A program made the position numbers and the translations under genes. The notes beneath the pieces were generated by a model. The model made no database searches. It saw nothing but the letters and a program-made list of their open reading frames with translations, and had not been told where the DNA came from. Below, in pieces: positions 1-8,045 of a stretch of 38,986 bases of DNA. The stretch is taken from assembly GCA_016213695.1 (NCBI GenBank), contig JACQZV010000027.1, positions 1 to 38,986 of the forward strand. Direction: 5' to 3'. Every line of letters begins with the position of its first letter. Positions within the stretch are counted from its first letter, which is position 1. Source of the stretch: Acidobacteriota bacterium. Its GTDB lineage: Bacteria; Acidobacteriota; Vicinamibacteria; Vicinamibacterales; UBA2999.

Positions 1-481
1 AGAGCTGCGCGAGCGTCCGGACGAGCGCTTCCGCGTCGACGATACCGGTATCGGGGGAGTAGAGGCCCGCGCGCGCCCGGATGTGGGGCTCGCGCGCGCG
101 GATGAACGCCGCGTCGACCAGGCGCAGGCCCGCGGCGCCGTTCGCCTCGCCGCGCGCGCGCAGCGCCTCGAGCGCGCCCGCCTCGTCCTCGTGCTGGACG
201 ACGACCACCTTGCCGCAGCGGGCGTGCGGGACGCCGTGCGTGCGGCAGAACTCGTAGAGCCGGCGGGCCCCTTCGACGCAGCACCGCGCCTTCAACGTGC
301 CGGGCGGATAGTAGAGGCCCGCGTGAATGACCTGGCTGTTGTGCGTGCTGGTGCCCATGCCCGGCCGCGGCTCGCGCTCGAGCACGCAGACGCTGTGCCC
401 GCGCGCCGCGATGGCGTGTGCCGCCGCGAGCCCGATGACTCCGGCGCCGATCACCGCGGCGTCGATGTGTGAGGAATCCAT
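1..481 (-). CDS. lhgO: L-2-hydroxyglutarate oxidase-like FAD-dependent oxidoreductase (3' end outside window)
   Basis: FAD-dependent oxidoreductase of the DAO/LhgO family, which oxidises L-2-hydroxyglutarate to 2-oxoglutarate and passes electrons to the respiratory chain. The visible 160 residues begin MDSSHIDAAVIGAGVIGL, a Rossmann GxGxxG dinucleotide-binding motif at about residues 11-16, followed by an acidic strand end (VLERE). A THNSQVIHAG stretch then gives the conserved (S/T)-x-H-N-S-x-V-I-H-A-G signature that in this family lies next to the flavin. The ATG at 481 is chosen because the Rossmann fold starts immediately after it. The C-terminal substrate-binding half lies beyond base 1. 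The gene diverges from the RmlD-like gene over 52 bp, so the two probably do not share a pathway. The family call is firm; exact substrate (L-2-hydroxyglutarate versus another 2-hydroxyacid) is inferred from the His-Asn-Ser motif only. Confidence 0.8.
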   Translation of the reverse strand, partial: MDSSHIDAAVIGAGVIGLAAAHAIAARGHSVCVLEREPRPGMGTSTHNSQVIHAGLYYPPGTLKARCCVEGARRLYEFCRTHGVPHARCGKVVVVQHEDEAGALEALRARGEANGAAGLRLVDAAFIRAREPHIRARAGLYSPDTGIVDAEALVRTLAQL

Positions 482-533
482 AGGAATCGGGAGAGAGACG
501 TCTGATAGTACGATACGGAGTTTGCGGTCCGCT
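482..533. promoter_or_regulatory. Short divergent intergenic region with weak promoter-like hexamers
   Basis: The 52 bp between the divergent flavoprotein and RmlD-like genes must hold both promoters if each gene is transcribed on its own. A TACGAT hexamer at 509-514 on the plus strand and TACTAT on the minus strand at 509-504 both fit the TAnnnT form of a -10 element and overlap each other. I see no convincing -35 element for either, and no strong Shine-Dalgarno sequence before either start. Confidence 0.3.
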
Positions 534-1421
534 GTGAAGGTCTTCGTGACCGGCGCCGCCGGGCGCCTCGGCGCCTCGATTGTCGAGGCGTTCGGCGACT
601 GCCAGGTCGTCGCGCCTGCGCGCGCGTCGCTCGATGTGGCCGACGCCGCCGCCGTGATGCGGGCGGTGTCGGAGGCGCGGCCCGACGTCATTGTCAACTG
701 CGTCGCCTACAACCACGTCGACCAGGCTGAGGAATACCCCGCGGAGGCGTTCGCGATCAATGCCTTCGCGGTTCGCATCCTCGCCCGGGCCGCCGAGGAC
801 GCCGGGGCGGCCTTCGTGCACTATGGCTCCGACTTTGTCTTCGACGGCGAGGCCACCGAGCCGTATCCCGAGGAGGCCAGGACATCGCCGCGCAGCGCCT
901 ACGGTCTCAGCAAGCTGCTCGGGGAGTGGTTCGCGCTCGAGGCGCCCCGCGGGTTTGTGCTGCGCGTGGAGAGTCTGTTCGGCGCCGCCCGCGGGTGGAC
1001 GGGGCGTGCCGGGTCGCTCGATATGATCGTCGGCGCCCTGGAGGCGGGGCGCGTGGCGCGCGTCTTCACCGATCGCGTCGTGTCGCCCTCGTACGTCGAG
1101 GACGTCGCGGCCGCGACCCGGCACCTGATCGACGTCGACGCGACGCCGGGTCTCTACCACTGCGTCAATGCGGGTCAGGCGACGTGGTACGAGGTGGCGG
1201 AGGAAGCGGCGCGCCTGCTCGGCGTGGCGCCCCGCCTGGAGCCGATCACGACGGCCGCGAGCGCGCTGAAGGCGTCGCGGCCGCGCTTCTGTGCGCTCGC
1301 CACCGGCAAGCTGGCGGCCGCCGGGTTTCCGATGCCGACGTGGCGCGACGCGCTCGGCCGATGGCTGGCGTCGCGGGAGCGCGTCGGACGGCACGATACA
1401 ATAGACGGCGTTGATGGCTAA
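534..1421 (+). CDS. RmlD-like NAD(P)-dependent sugar-nucleotide reductase
   Basis: Extended short-chain dehydrogenase of the dTDP-4-dehydrorhamnose reductase (RmlD) type, 295 residues, the usual family length. Visible features: N-terminal [11 protein letters not shown] nucleotide-binding loop, the [17 protein letters not shown] segment typical of RmlD, a GSDFVFDG strand, and the catalytic Y123-x3-K127 pair in [11 protein letters not shown]. The GTG at 534 is chosen because the Rossmann motif begins four residues later; longer in-frame extensions run into the divergent gene. It overlaps the next gene, GDP-mannose 4,6-dehydratase, by 8 bp, so the two are probably translationally coupled. RmlD reduces dTDP-4-keto-L-rhamnose, but no rmlABC partner is present here. 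Given the neighbour, it may instead reduce a GDP-4-keto-6-deoxy-sugar; that is inference. Confidence 0.85.
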   Translation: MKVFVTGAAGRLGASIVEAFGDCQVVAPARASLDVADAAAVMRAVSEARPDVIVNCVAYNHVDQAEEYPAEAFAINAFAVRILARAAEDAGAAFVHYGSDFVFDGEATEPYPEEARTSPRSAYGLSKLLGEWFALEAPRGFVLRVESLFGAARGWTGRAGSLDMIVGALEAGRVARVFTDRVVSPSYVEDVAAATRHLIDVDATPGLYHCVNAGQATWYEVAEEAARLLGVAPRLEPITTAASALKASRPRFCALATGKLAAAGFPMPTWRDALGRWLASRERVGRHDTIDGVDG

Positions 1422-2403
1422 GCGCGCAATCATCACGGGGATCACCGGGCAGGACGGTTCGTACCTCGCCGAACTGCTGCTCGACAAGGGCTACGAGGTG
1501 ACGGGCATCGTGCGGCGCCTGAGCGCCTCGAACATGTGGCGCATCGAGCACCTGCTGGACCGCGTCACGCTGCGGCCCGCCGACCTGCTCGACCAGCTGT
1601 CGCTCGTGCGCGTCATCCAGGACGTCCGGCCGCACGAGTTCTACAACCTGGCCGCCATGTCGTTTGTGCCCGCGTCGTGGGACCAGCCGATGCTGACGGG
1701 CGAGTTCAACGCGCAGGGCGTCACGCGCGTGCTCGAGGCCATCCGCCACGTCGACACGGGCATCCGGCTCTACCAGGCCTCGTCCAGCGAGATGTACGGC
1801 CGCGTCCGTGAGGTGCCCCAGACGGAATTGACGCCGTTCTATCCGCGCAGCCCCTACGGCGTCTCCAAGGTGTTCGGCCACTACATCACCGTCAACTATC
1901 GCGAGAGCTACGGGATCTTCGCCGTCTCGGGCATCCTGTTCAACCACGAGTCGCCGCGGCGCGGCATCGAGTTCGTCACGCGCAAGGTGAGCGAGGGCGT
2001 GGCGCGCATCAAGCTCGGCCTGGCCGACCACCTCGGCCTCGGTAATCTCGACGCGTGCCGGGACTGGGGATTCGCCGGCGACTACGTCCGCGCCATGTGG
2101 CTGATGCTGCAGCAGGAGCAGGCCGACGATTACGTGATTGCCACCGGCGTCTCGCATTCGGTCAGGCAGCTGGTCGAGGCCGCGTTCGGCTACGCGGGGC
2201 TCGATTGGAAGACGCACGTCCGCGTCGACCCGGCGTTCCTGAGGCCCGCGGAAGTCGACCACCTCATCGGCGACTCGAGCAAGGCGCACCGCGTCCTCGG
2301 CTGGGAGCCGCAGGTGAAGTTTGAGCAGCTCATCGCGATGATGGTCGACGCCGACGTGGCGCGGCTGTCGGGCAGGCAGGCGGGTGTCGGCGCCGCCCGC
2401 TAG
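1414..2403 (+). CDS. gmd: GDP-mannose 4,6-dehydratase
   Basis: Converts GDP-D-mannose to GDP-4-keto-6-deoxy-D-mannose, the precursor of GDP-fucose, GDP-rhamnose and related deoxysugars used in surface glycans; cytoplasmic and NADP-dependent. The 329-residue protein opens with [18 protein letters not shown], the highly conserved Gmd nucleotide-binding region. It carries SSSEMYG (Ser/Glu active-site strand) and [10 protein letters not shown] with the catalytic Y148-x3-K152. The segment FNHESPRRG followed by FVTRKV is a Gmd hallmark. The ATG at 1414 gives MAKRAIITG; a TTG immediately before it (1411) is an alternative. The start lies inside the 3' end of the upstream reductase (8 bp overlap), and the nucleotide-sugar dehydrogenase follows 18 bp downstream, indicating an operon for sugar-nucleotide synthesis. 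Confidence 0.95.
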   Translation: MAKRAIITGITGQDGSYLAELLLDKGYEVTGIVRRLSASNMWRIEHLLDRVTLRPADLLDQLSLVRVIQDVRPHEFYNLAAMSFVPASWDQPMLTGEFNAQGVTRVLEAIRHVDTGIRLYQASSSEMYGRVREVPQTELTPFYPRSPYGVSKVFGHYITVNYRESYGIFAVSGILFNHESPRRGIEFVTRKVSEGVARIKLGLADHLGLGNLDACRDWGFAGDYVRAMWLMLQQEQADDYVIATGVSHSVRQLVEAAFGYAGLDWKTHVRVDPAFLRPAEVDHLIGDSSKAHRVLGWEPQVKFEQLIAMMVDADVARLSGRQAGVGAAR

Positions 2404-2421
2404 CCGCGCGGGGGATCCCGC

Positions 2422-3714
2422 GTGAGCCTCGCAGACAAGATTCGCGACCGCTCGGCCCGCGTCGGCATCATCGGCCTCGGGTATGTCGGCCTGCCGCTCG
2501 CGGTCGAGTTCGCACGCAGCGGCTTCGACGTGACCGGCTTCGACGTCGATGCGTCGAAGGTCGACGCGATCGGCGCCGGCCGCAGCTACATCCTCGACGT
2601 CAGCAGCGACGAGGTCGCCTCCACCGTCCGCGCGGGCCGCCTTCGCGCCACCACCGACATGTCGCGCCTCCGGGACATGGACGCCATCGACATCTGCGTG
2701 CCCACGCCCCTGCGGAAGACGAAGGATCCCGACCTGTCGTACGTCGTGCAGGCGGTTGACGCCGTGAAAGCGCAGCTCAGGTCGGAGCAGCTCGTCATCC
2801 TGGAGTCCACCACGTATCCCGGCACCACCGACGAAGTCGTCCAGCCGGCCCTCGAAGAGCACGGGTTGAGGGCGGGCGTGGACTTCTACCTGGCGTTCTC
2901 ACCCGAGCGCGTCGACCCCGGTAACCGGGCGTACAGCACGCGCACGATTCCGAAGGTCGTCGGCGGCGTCAATGCGGCGAGCACCGAGCTGGCGGCCGCT
3001 CTCTACCGCGCGATCATCGAGACGGTGGTGCCCGTCAGCTCCACCCAGGTGGCCGAGATGGTCAAGCTGCTCGAGAACACGTTCCGTGCCGTGAACATCG
3101 GCCTCGTGAACGAGCTCGCGCTCATGTCGTACCGCATGAACATCGACGTCTGGGAGGTCATCGACGCCGCGAGCACCAAGCCGTTCGGGTTCATGCCCTT
3201 CTATCCCGGCCCGGGCCTGGGCGGCCACTGTATTCCGATCGACCCGTTCTACCTGTCATGGAAGGCCAGGCAGAGCGGCTTCGAATGCCGGTTCATCGAA
3301 CTGGCCGGCCAGGTGAACGGATCGATGCCCACCTACGTCGTCGAGCGGATCGGGGAAGCGCTCAATACGATGAAGAAGGCCATCAACGGCTCGACGATCC
3401 ATCTGTTCGGGGTGGCCTACAAGAAGGACGTGAGCGACATGCGCGAGTCGCCGGCGCTCGATGTGCTCGAGCTGCTGCACCGGCGGGGCGCCCGGCTCAG
3501 CTATACGGATCCCTTCGTCCCCACCCTCCGGCACGGCGACATCGATCTCCGTTCGATCCCCGAAGCGGAGGCGGGCGACGGGATCGACTGCGCGGTGATC
3601 TGCACCAACCACCGGGCGTTCGACTACGCGGAGATGGTCAGGCGGTTCCCGCTGATTGTCGACACGCGCAATGCGCTGAAGGGGATCGAGGCGACGCACA
3701 TCCACCGGCTCTGA
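2422..3714 (+). CDS. UDP-N-acetylhexosamine 6-dehydrogenase (WbpA/WecC-type nucleotide-sugar dehydrogenase)
   Basis: NAD-dependent four-electron dehydrogenase that oxidises C6 of a UDP-sugar to a carboxylate, giving an activated uronic acid for capsule, O-antigen or exopolysaccharide. The 430-residue protein shows the N-terminal VGIIGLGYVGLPLAVEFA NAD-binding motif, the central domain with FSPERVDPG and KVVGG segments, and the catalytic cysteine C270 in GGHCIPIDPFYLSWKA. The third domain (VAYKKDVSDMRESPA) is typical of the WbpA/WecC/TuaD group. GHCIPIDPFYL with Tyr-Leu-Ser-Trp after it resembles UDP-N-acetylglucosamine/mannosamine dehydrogenases more than UDP-glucose dehydrogenases, so I favour an N-acetylated substrate; specificity is not proven. 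The start is GTG at 2422, 18 bp after gmd. The gene ends 20 bp from the converging O-antigen-ligase gene. Confidence 0.88.
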   Translation: MSLADKIRDRSARVGIIGLGYVGLPLAVEFARSGFDVTGFDVDASKVDAIGAGRSYILDVSSDEVASTVRAGRLRATTDMSRLRDMDAIDICVPTPLRKTKDPDLSYVVQAVDAVKAQLRSEQLVILESTTYPGTTDEVVQPALEEHGLRAGVDFYLAFSPERVDPGNRAYSTRTIPKVVGGVNAASTELAAALYRAIIETVVPVSSTQVAEMVKLLENTFRAVNIGLVNELALMSYRMNIDVWEVIDAASTKPFGFMPFYPGPGLGGHCIPIDPFYLSWKARQSGFECRFIELAGQVNGSMPTYVVERIGEALNTMKKAINGSTIHLFGVAYKKDVSDMRESPALDVLELLHRRGARLSYTDPFVPTLRHGDIDLRSIPEAEAGDGIDCAVICTNHRAFDYAEMVRRFPLIVDTRNALKGIEATHIHRL

Positions 3715-3734
3715 GTCGATCGGGGGGACCGGGG

Positions 3735-5645
3735 TCAGCGGACGTCGGCGAGCGGGATCCAGCGGACCTCCGCCACCATCACCGCGATCGGACGCCGCGC
3801 CTGCCGCCTGCCGAGCGGTACCTCCTGCATCCACCATTCGTTCGCCCGCAAGTCCACGCGCCGGAACGGCGCGGTCGAGGCGGCGCGGCCCGGTATGTCG
3901 TAGCTTACCCACCGCCCCGGCGGTATTTCCCTCCGATCGACGAGAGCGCCGGCGATCGCCGTTTCCAGGATGAGCGGCCGCGTCATCGTCATGTCGGGCG
4001 CGCGCAGGCGCAGCCGGACGAAGCCGGCTCCGCCCGGCACGTAGGTGACGGCGTGGCGGGTCATCCAGCGGTACGTGGTACCGTCGGACGCTGTCTCCCG
4101 GCCGTGAAAGCCGTAGTCCGGCGGCGCCGCGCCGGCCCGCACATAGGTGGTCGCCGCCCGCGCGAGCCCTGCCGCCAGCAGGACGCACGTCGCGGCTGCG
4201 ATCAGCGCGCGCGCCCGGGTCCACCGGGGATGCCCATCGCCCCCGGCGGTCAGTGCGCCGGATGCGATCCAGAAGGGGAGTGCGGCCTCCGGCACGAGCA
4301 GCGGATGCCCCGTGAGGCAGGTCGCCAGATAGGCGCTGGTCGCCGCGAAGAGACCCAGCGACACCGGGTCCTGGGACGCGCGGGCGGCGGACCAGCCGGC
4401 GGCCACGAGCGACACGGCGAGCCAGAGGAACAGCGCGCCGCCGCCGATGCCGAGCTCGGCGAGCTGCTGCACGAAGTAGTTGTGCGCGTTTTCGTTGCCG
4501 TAGGTCGCACGCAGGTCCGCCGGCATGAAGTCGGCGGACCGATCGAAGTACTGGCCGATCCCCACGCCGAACACCGGCGCCGACCCGTACATGCGCACGC
4601 TCGTCTGCATGAACTGCGAGCGCAGGCTGGCCGACCGCGCGGCGCTGCCGCGGACGCCGGATTGCCAGTCCACGGTCGCCGCACCAGCGAGCATGAGGAT
4701 GGAGAGCGACGCCACGGCGGCCCCCATCTGCGGGCGCGACAGCGGCCGGCGCCGCTGGGCGACCGCGAGGATGAGCAGGCCGGCGACGGCGGCGGCAAAG
4801 GAGGTTCGTGAGCCGGTAAGCCAGAGCGCGGGACCGATCAGGACGAGCAGGGCGACCGCCGGGCCGCGCCGTGCCCGGTCGAACACCGCGATGCCGGCCG
4901 CGACGGCTCCGCCCAGCACGTACAGAGAGCCGGCGGCATTCAGGTCGGCCAGGTGGAGGCTGAAGCGCTCGCCCGCCACGTAGCGCTGCAGGAACCACCC
5001 GCCGTAGCCGGCCGCCGCCCACTGCCGCGCCACATCCCCGAGTGTCGCGGCGGCGAGCACGCCCATCGACGCGGCCAGCGTCCACGCCAGCACGCGCGCG
5101 AACCGCGGGTCGGCGCGCGAGGTGGCCATCGCGGCCAGCAGCAGGGCCAGGCCGGTGGCGGCCTGCAGCAGCGTCCACGTCTGCGGCTCCGGGCTCGAGA
5201 AGATCAGGTAATCGGGGGCCACGGCGCGAAACAGGAACTGCGGCAGCGCCGCCAGCGCCACGCCGGAGGCGCTGCTGAGCGTCAGCATGAGCCAGGAGGC
5301 GGCGAGCGCGGCGCCGTACAGGAGGGCCGGCAGGACGACGCCGCTGCCTCTCGCGTCACGCGGCGGCGCGATCGGGCGCCAGACTGCGAGCAGCCAGGCG
5401 GCGAGGAACGCGCACGCGAACATCTCCGGTGCCCGCGCAGGCGCCGGGGCAAGCAGGGCCCCAGCCGGTACCAGGCCGGCCGTGAAGGCGAGGCCTATCG
5501 CCGGGCGCCACAGGGTGGCGGCCGCAATCATGACGGCGGCCAGCGCGGCCAGCCGGCTGACTTCGGGCGCGAGGACGGCCAGCAGGACCCACCACGCGAG
5601 CATCGCACCCACCGGGAGCCGCAGCGCCCTCCGGGCCACCCTCAC
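3735..5645 (-). CDS. O-antigen ligase / Wzy-like multispanning membrane protein
   Basis: Integral inner-membrane protein of the O-antigen ligase/polymerase superfamily (Wzy_C/WaaL type), which transfers or polymerises undecaprenyl-linked glycans at the periplasmic face. The 636 residues contain many hydrophobic segments through about residue 480. The large periplasmic loop has NENAHNYFVQQLAELG (about residues 385-400), the His-and-LAE-G signature of Wzy_C. The last 150 residues are non-membrane and rich in beta-type sequence (for example GFVRLRLRAPDMTMTRP), an accessory domain I cannot name. The GTG start at 5645 overlaps the TGA of the upstream methyltransferase as GTGA, implying translational coupling; an ATG at 5603 is an alternative. 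It lies opposite the sugar-nucleotide cassette, so a shared surface-glycan role is likely. Ligase versus polymerase cannot be decided by eye. Confidence 0.82.
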   Translation of the reverse strand: MRVARRALRLPVGAMLAWWVLLAVLAPEVSRLAALAAVMIAAATLWRPAIGLAFTAGLVPAGALLAPAPARAPEMFACAFLAAWLLAVWRPIAPPRDARGSGVVLPALLYGAALAASWLMLTLSSASGVALAALPQFLFRAVAPDYLIFSSPEPQTWTLLQAATGLALLLAAMATSRADPRFARVLAWTLAASMGVLAAATLGDVARQWAAAGYGGWFLQRYVAGERFSLHLADLNAAGSLYVLGGAVAAGIAVFDRARRGPAVALLVLIGPALWLTGSRTSFAAAVAGLLILAVAQRRRPLSRPQMGAAVASLSILMLAGAATVDWQSGVRGSAARSASLRSQFMQTSVRMYGSAPVFGVGIGQYFDRSADFMPADLRATYGNENAHNYFVQQLAELGIGGGALFLWLAVSLVAAGWSAARASQDPVSLGLFAATSAYLATCLTGHPLLVPEAALPFWIASGALTAGGDGHPRWTRARALIAAATCVLLAAGLARAATTYVRAGAAPPDYGFHGRETASDGTTYRWMTRHAVTYVPGGAGFVRLRLRAPDMTMTRPLILETAIAGALVDRREIPPGRWVSYDIPGRAASTAPFRRVDLRANEWWMQEVPLGRRQARRPIAVMVAEVRWIPLADVR

Positions 5646-6865
5646 GCGCGTCGTCCGATCGCTGCGTAGTCGAGCCAGGTGAAGAGCAGGCGGTTGAGGC
5701 GCTCGACGTTGGCGTTGAGCGTGTCCACCGCAGCGCCCAGCGAGGCGTGCGGGGCGAGCGGCTGGAGCTTTTCGTGCTCGGGATACGGCGACCGGTACCG
5801 GATGTCGACGTGCTGAAAGCCGTTCGCGATCATCAGGTACTTCAGCGTGTCGGGGTGGAGCGGCCTGACGTGCGTGATGTCGCGGATGTAGCTCTCGAAA
5901 AAAGCGAACCAGCACGCCGGATTGATCGTCTCCAGCACGATCGGCGCGCCGGGGCGCAGCTTGTCGAACGCGGTATCGAGCAGGGCCGTCAGATACCGGG
6001 GCTCGAGGTGTTCGACCACCTGCGCGGCGAAGATGCCGCCGAGCGACCCGTCCGGCTGCGCCCTCAGATACGCGAGCGCGTCGGCCTGCTCGGCGTCGAG
6101 ACCCTGCTCGCGGCAGACGTCCACCATTGCCCCGTTGAGATCGACGCCGCGCGAGGTGACGCCCTGGTCGCGGAGCAGCGCGAGGAACTCCCCGCGCCCG
6201 CAGCCGATATCCAGGACGTCCTGTGAGCCGTGGAAGAGCGGCAGATACTCCGCCACCCGGGCGCGGATGTCCTCGGGGGAACCGCGGAACTGATCCTCGA
6301 AGCCGACGTACGTATGGCTGTCGAGACCGCTCATCTGCGCCGGTGCCGGGGCCGCAACGGGCGCCGCGTCCGCCGGCGGCCCCGGCCCGGCCTCGGCCAG
6401 GCGCATCATCTCGCGCTTGAGCGTCTGGGTGGCCCGCTGCAGCACGCCGACGGCGGCGCGCAGTTCTTCGTGGGTACCGGCGAGCGATGTCACCGCGTCA
6501 TGACTCCGGCGTTCCCACGCCGCCAGCGCCTCCTGGTGCCGGCGCATCTCGTCGATCTGCGATTCAACCCGGTCGAGCGCGAACCGGACGGTGTCGTGGA
6601 CCCAGGCCACCGTCGTCGCGCTCGCATGATGCGCTGCGATCGCGACGACGTCGTTGCGGTTGATATGGTCGGCGACCGCGGCGTTGAACTCCCGCTGCCG
6701 GAAGAGAACACGGGCGAGGATCGCGCGCAGCCGGTCGGCGAGTCGTCCGCGCCAGCTTGCGGGTGCGGCGGGCGCGAAGACGTCGTAGAGACTGTTGATC
6801 CGTTCGATCTGATAACGATCGGGCGGAGGAATTGGCGCCGGCCCGGGCGGCAGCGGGTCGGTCAT
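5642..6865 (-). CDS. Class I SAM-dependent methyltransferase with N-terminal coiled-coil region
   Basis: Predicted 407-residue soluble methyltransferase. The C-terminal half holds the SAM-binding motif I, VLDIGCGRGEFL, at about residues 215-226. It is followed by an acidic residue after the next strand (GVDLN) and motif IV-like FAAQVVEHLE. Residues about 85-165 are rich in charged and Leu/Ala heptad-like sequence (DRVESQIDEMRRHQEALAAW) and probably form a coiled coil, with a Pro/Ala-rich linker before the catalytic domain. The architecture recalls O-antigen chain-terminating or glycan methyltransferases that use a coiled coil as a length ruler, and the overlapping downstream O-antigen-ligase gene supports a glycan substrate; that link is inference. 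It starts 19 bp after thiG on the same strand. Confidence 0.82.
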   Translation of the reverse strand: MTDPLPPGPAPIPPPDRYQIERINSLYDVFAPAAPASWRGRLADRLRAILARVLFRQREFNAAVADHINRNDVVAIAAHHASATTVAWVHDTVRFALDRVESQIDEMRRHQEALAAWERRSHDAVTSLAGTHEELRAAVGVLQRATQTLKREMMRLAEAGPGPPADAAPVAAPAPAQMSGLDSHTYVGFEDQFRGSPEDIRARVAEYLPLFHGSQDVLDIGCGRGEFLALLRDQGVTSRGVDLNGAMVDVCREQGLDAEQADALAYLRAQPDGSLGGIFAAQVVEHLEPRYLTALLDTAFDKLRPGAPIVLETINPACWFAFFESYIRDITHVRPLHPDTLKYLMIANGFQHVDIRYRSPYPEHEKLQPLAPHASLGAAVDTLNANVERLNRLLFTWLDYAAIGRRA

Positions 6866-6884
6866 CGTCAGGGGGCCCCGGGGC

Positions 6885-7664
6885 CTAGCGGCCGACCATC
6901 CCTTCGACCGGGCTGCTGGCGGTGGCGTACATCTTCTGCGGGATCCGCCCCGACACGTAGGCCAGGCGTCCCGCCGCGACGGCGTACTTCATCGCCTCGG
7001 CCATCGCGACCGGCTTCTCGGCTCCGGCGATCGCCGTCTGCATCAGGACGCCGTCAGCGCCGAGCTCCATCGCCAGGGCCGCGTCCGAGGCCGTCCCGAC
7101 GCCGGCATCCACGATGAGCGGCACCCGGACGAACTCCCGGATGATCCGCAGGCTGTTGACGTTCTGGATGCCGAGGCCCGATCCGATCGGCGCGCCGAGC
7201 GGCATGACCGCCGCCGCGCCGGCGTCCACCAGCTTGCGGCAGACGACGATGTCGTCGCTCGTGTACGGCAGCACGACGAAGCCGTCGCGCACCAGGGCGC
7301 GAGTCGCCTCGACGAGCGCTTCATTGTCGGGAAAGAGCGTCCGCTCGTCGCCGATCACTTCGAGCTTGATCCAGTTCGACAGGCCGGCTTCGCGGGCCAG
7401 GTGCGCCGTGCGGATCGCCTCGTCGGCTGTATAACAGCCGGCCGTGTTCGGCAGGATCGCGATGTGATCGGTGTCGAGATAGTCGAGCAGCGACTCGCGC
7501 GATCGGTCCGAGACGTTGACGCGCCTGACCGCCACGGTGACCATGTCGGCGCCGGACGCCGCGATCGCCTGTCTCATCACCGCGTGCGACGGGTACTTGC
7601 CGCTGCCGACGATGAGCCGCGATCGGAACGTGCGTCCCGCGATGATCAGGGGAGTATCGGTCAT
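6885..7664 (-). CDS. thiG: Thiazole synthase
   Basis: Forms the thiazole phosphate of thiamine from 1-deoxy-D-xylulose 5-phosphate, dehydroglycine and sulfur carried as ThiS thiocarboxylate; cytoplasmic TIM-barrel enzyme. The 259-residue protein begins with the near-invariant [14 protein letters not shown] region. It has [11 protein letters not shown], and Lys100 in [11 protein letters not shown], which matches the Schiff-base lysine of the family. VIVDAG-like phosphate-binding (here [25 protein letters not shown]) and TAIAGA segments follow. Length and start (ATG 7664) agree with the family. It lies directly downstream of thiS, separated by a 48-bp gap containing a heptamer repeat, and upstream of surface-glycan genes. 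No thiC, thiE, thiF or thiO is visible here. Confidence 0.96.
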   Translation of the reverse strand: MTDTPLIIAGRTFRSRLIVGSGKYPSHAVMRQAIAASGADMVTVAVRRVNVSDRSRESLLDYLDTDHIAILPNTAGCYTADEAIRTAHLAREAGLSNWIKLEVIGDERTLFPDNEALVEATRALVRDGFVVLPYTSDDIVVCRKLVDAGAAAVMPLGAPIGSGLGIQNVNSLRIIREFVRVPLIVDAGVGTASDAALAMELGADGVLMQTAIAGAEKPVAMAEAMKYAVAAGRLAYVSGRIPQKMYATASSPVEGMVGR

Positions 7665-7673
7665 ACGCGTTCA

Positions 7674-7701
7674 CCCACTGCCCACTGCCCACTGCCCACT
7701 G
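7674..7701. repeat. Four tandem copies of a 7-bp repeat in the thiS-thiG gap
   Basis: Four perfect head-to-tail copies of CCCACTG (CAGTGGG in the transcript sense) fill more than half of the 48-bp gap between thiS and thiG, ending about 10 nt before the thiG start. A fifth copy begins but is broken. Perfect short tandem repeats can gain or lose copies by slippage, which here would alter spacing before the thiG start without touching a reading frame. Confidence 0.9.
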
Positions 7702-7712
7702 CCGATGATCCC

Positions 7713-7913
7713 TCATCCCCCGCCGACGAAATTGACGATCTCGATGCGGTCGCCGTCGTTGATCCGGCTGTCGGCGAACAGGTGGCGCTTGAGGATCGTG
7801 AAATTATGCTCGACGGCCACGCGGCGTGGATCGATCGACAGCCTGGTCAACAAGTCGGTCACCGACAGCGGCCCGTCCAGTTCGTGCGGTTCGCCGTTGA
7901 GCGTGATCACCAC
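7713..7913 (-). CDS. thiS: Sulfur carrier protein ThiS
   Basis: Small ubiquitin-like carrier whose C-terminal Gly-Gly is adenylated and thiocarboxylated, then donates sulfur to ThiG. The 66-residue product has the expected length, the beta-grasp pattern (VITLNGEPHEL, then SVTDLLTRL), the conserved VAVEHNFTILKR segment with Asn, and ends NFVGGG, supplying the required terminal di-glycine. The start is GTG at 7913 with a second in-frame GTG at 7910. I found no strong Shine-Dalgarno sequence, only a GAGG about 10 nt upstream. It is the first gene of the thiS-thiG-methyltransferase-ligase unit. Confidence 0.95.
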   Translation of the reverse strand: MVITLNGEPHELDGPLSVTDLLTRLSIDPRRVAVEHNFTILKRHLFADSRINDGDRIEIVNFVGGG

Positions 7914-8045
7914 GGGCTGGAGCCTCGGCTGCCAGGAGCGCCCCAGCGTACCGCGCCCCGTTGCGGCAAGTCAAGGTAAGCCCTTGATTTGTCGTAGGTT
8001 GCGTCGGCTGCAGGGGGTCTCCCGTCGGACCGATACACGATCCGC
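7914..8045. promoter_or_regulatory. Divergent promoter region with inverted repeat (thiS / transglutaminase gene)
   Basis: On the minus strand, TTGACT (7974-7969), an 18-nt spacer and TACGCT (7950-7945) form a sigma-70-like promoter that would start transcription near 7938, about 25 nt before thiS. The -35 lies in an inverted repeat: TCAAGG (7971-7976), a 5-nt spacer TAAGC, and CCTTGA (7982-7987). The stem extends to nine pairs with one G-T. The other arm gives CTTGATTT on the plus strand, a possible -35 for the divergent gene, though no good -10 follows at the usual distance. I looked for a TPP riboswitch ahead of thiS and saw none of its conserved core. Confidence 0.5.

Noticed and set aside
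327-533. N-terminal extension of the RmlD-like protein
   Set aside because: The added 69 residues overlap the divergent flavoprotein gene, are low-complexity and precede the normal Rossmann start.
7674-7701. CRISPR-like array
   Set aside because: Repeats are 7 bp with no spacers; it is a simple tandem repeat.
7914-8045. Possible TPP riboswitch ahead of thiS
   Set aside because: The conserved CUGAGA and ACCUGAUC core segments are absent; the region is better explained by an ordinary promoter with an inverted repeat.
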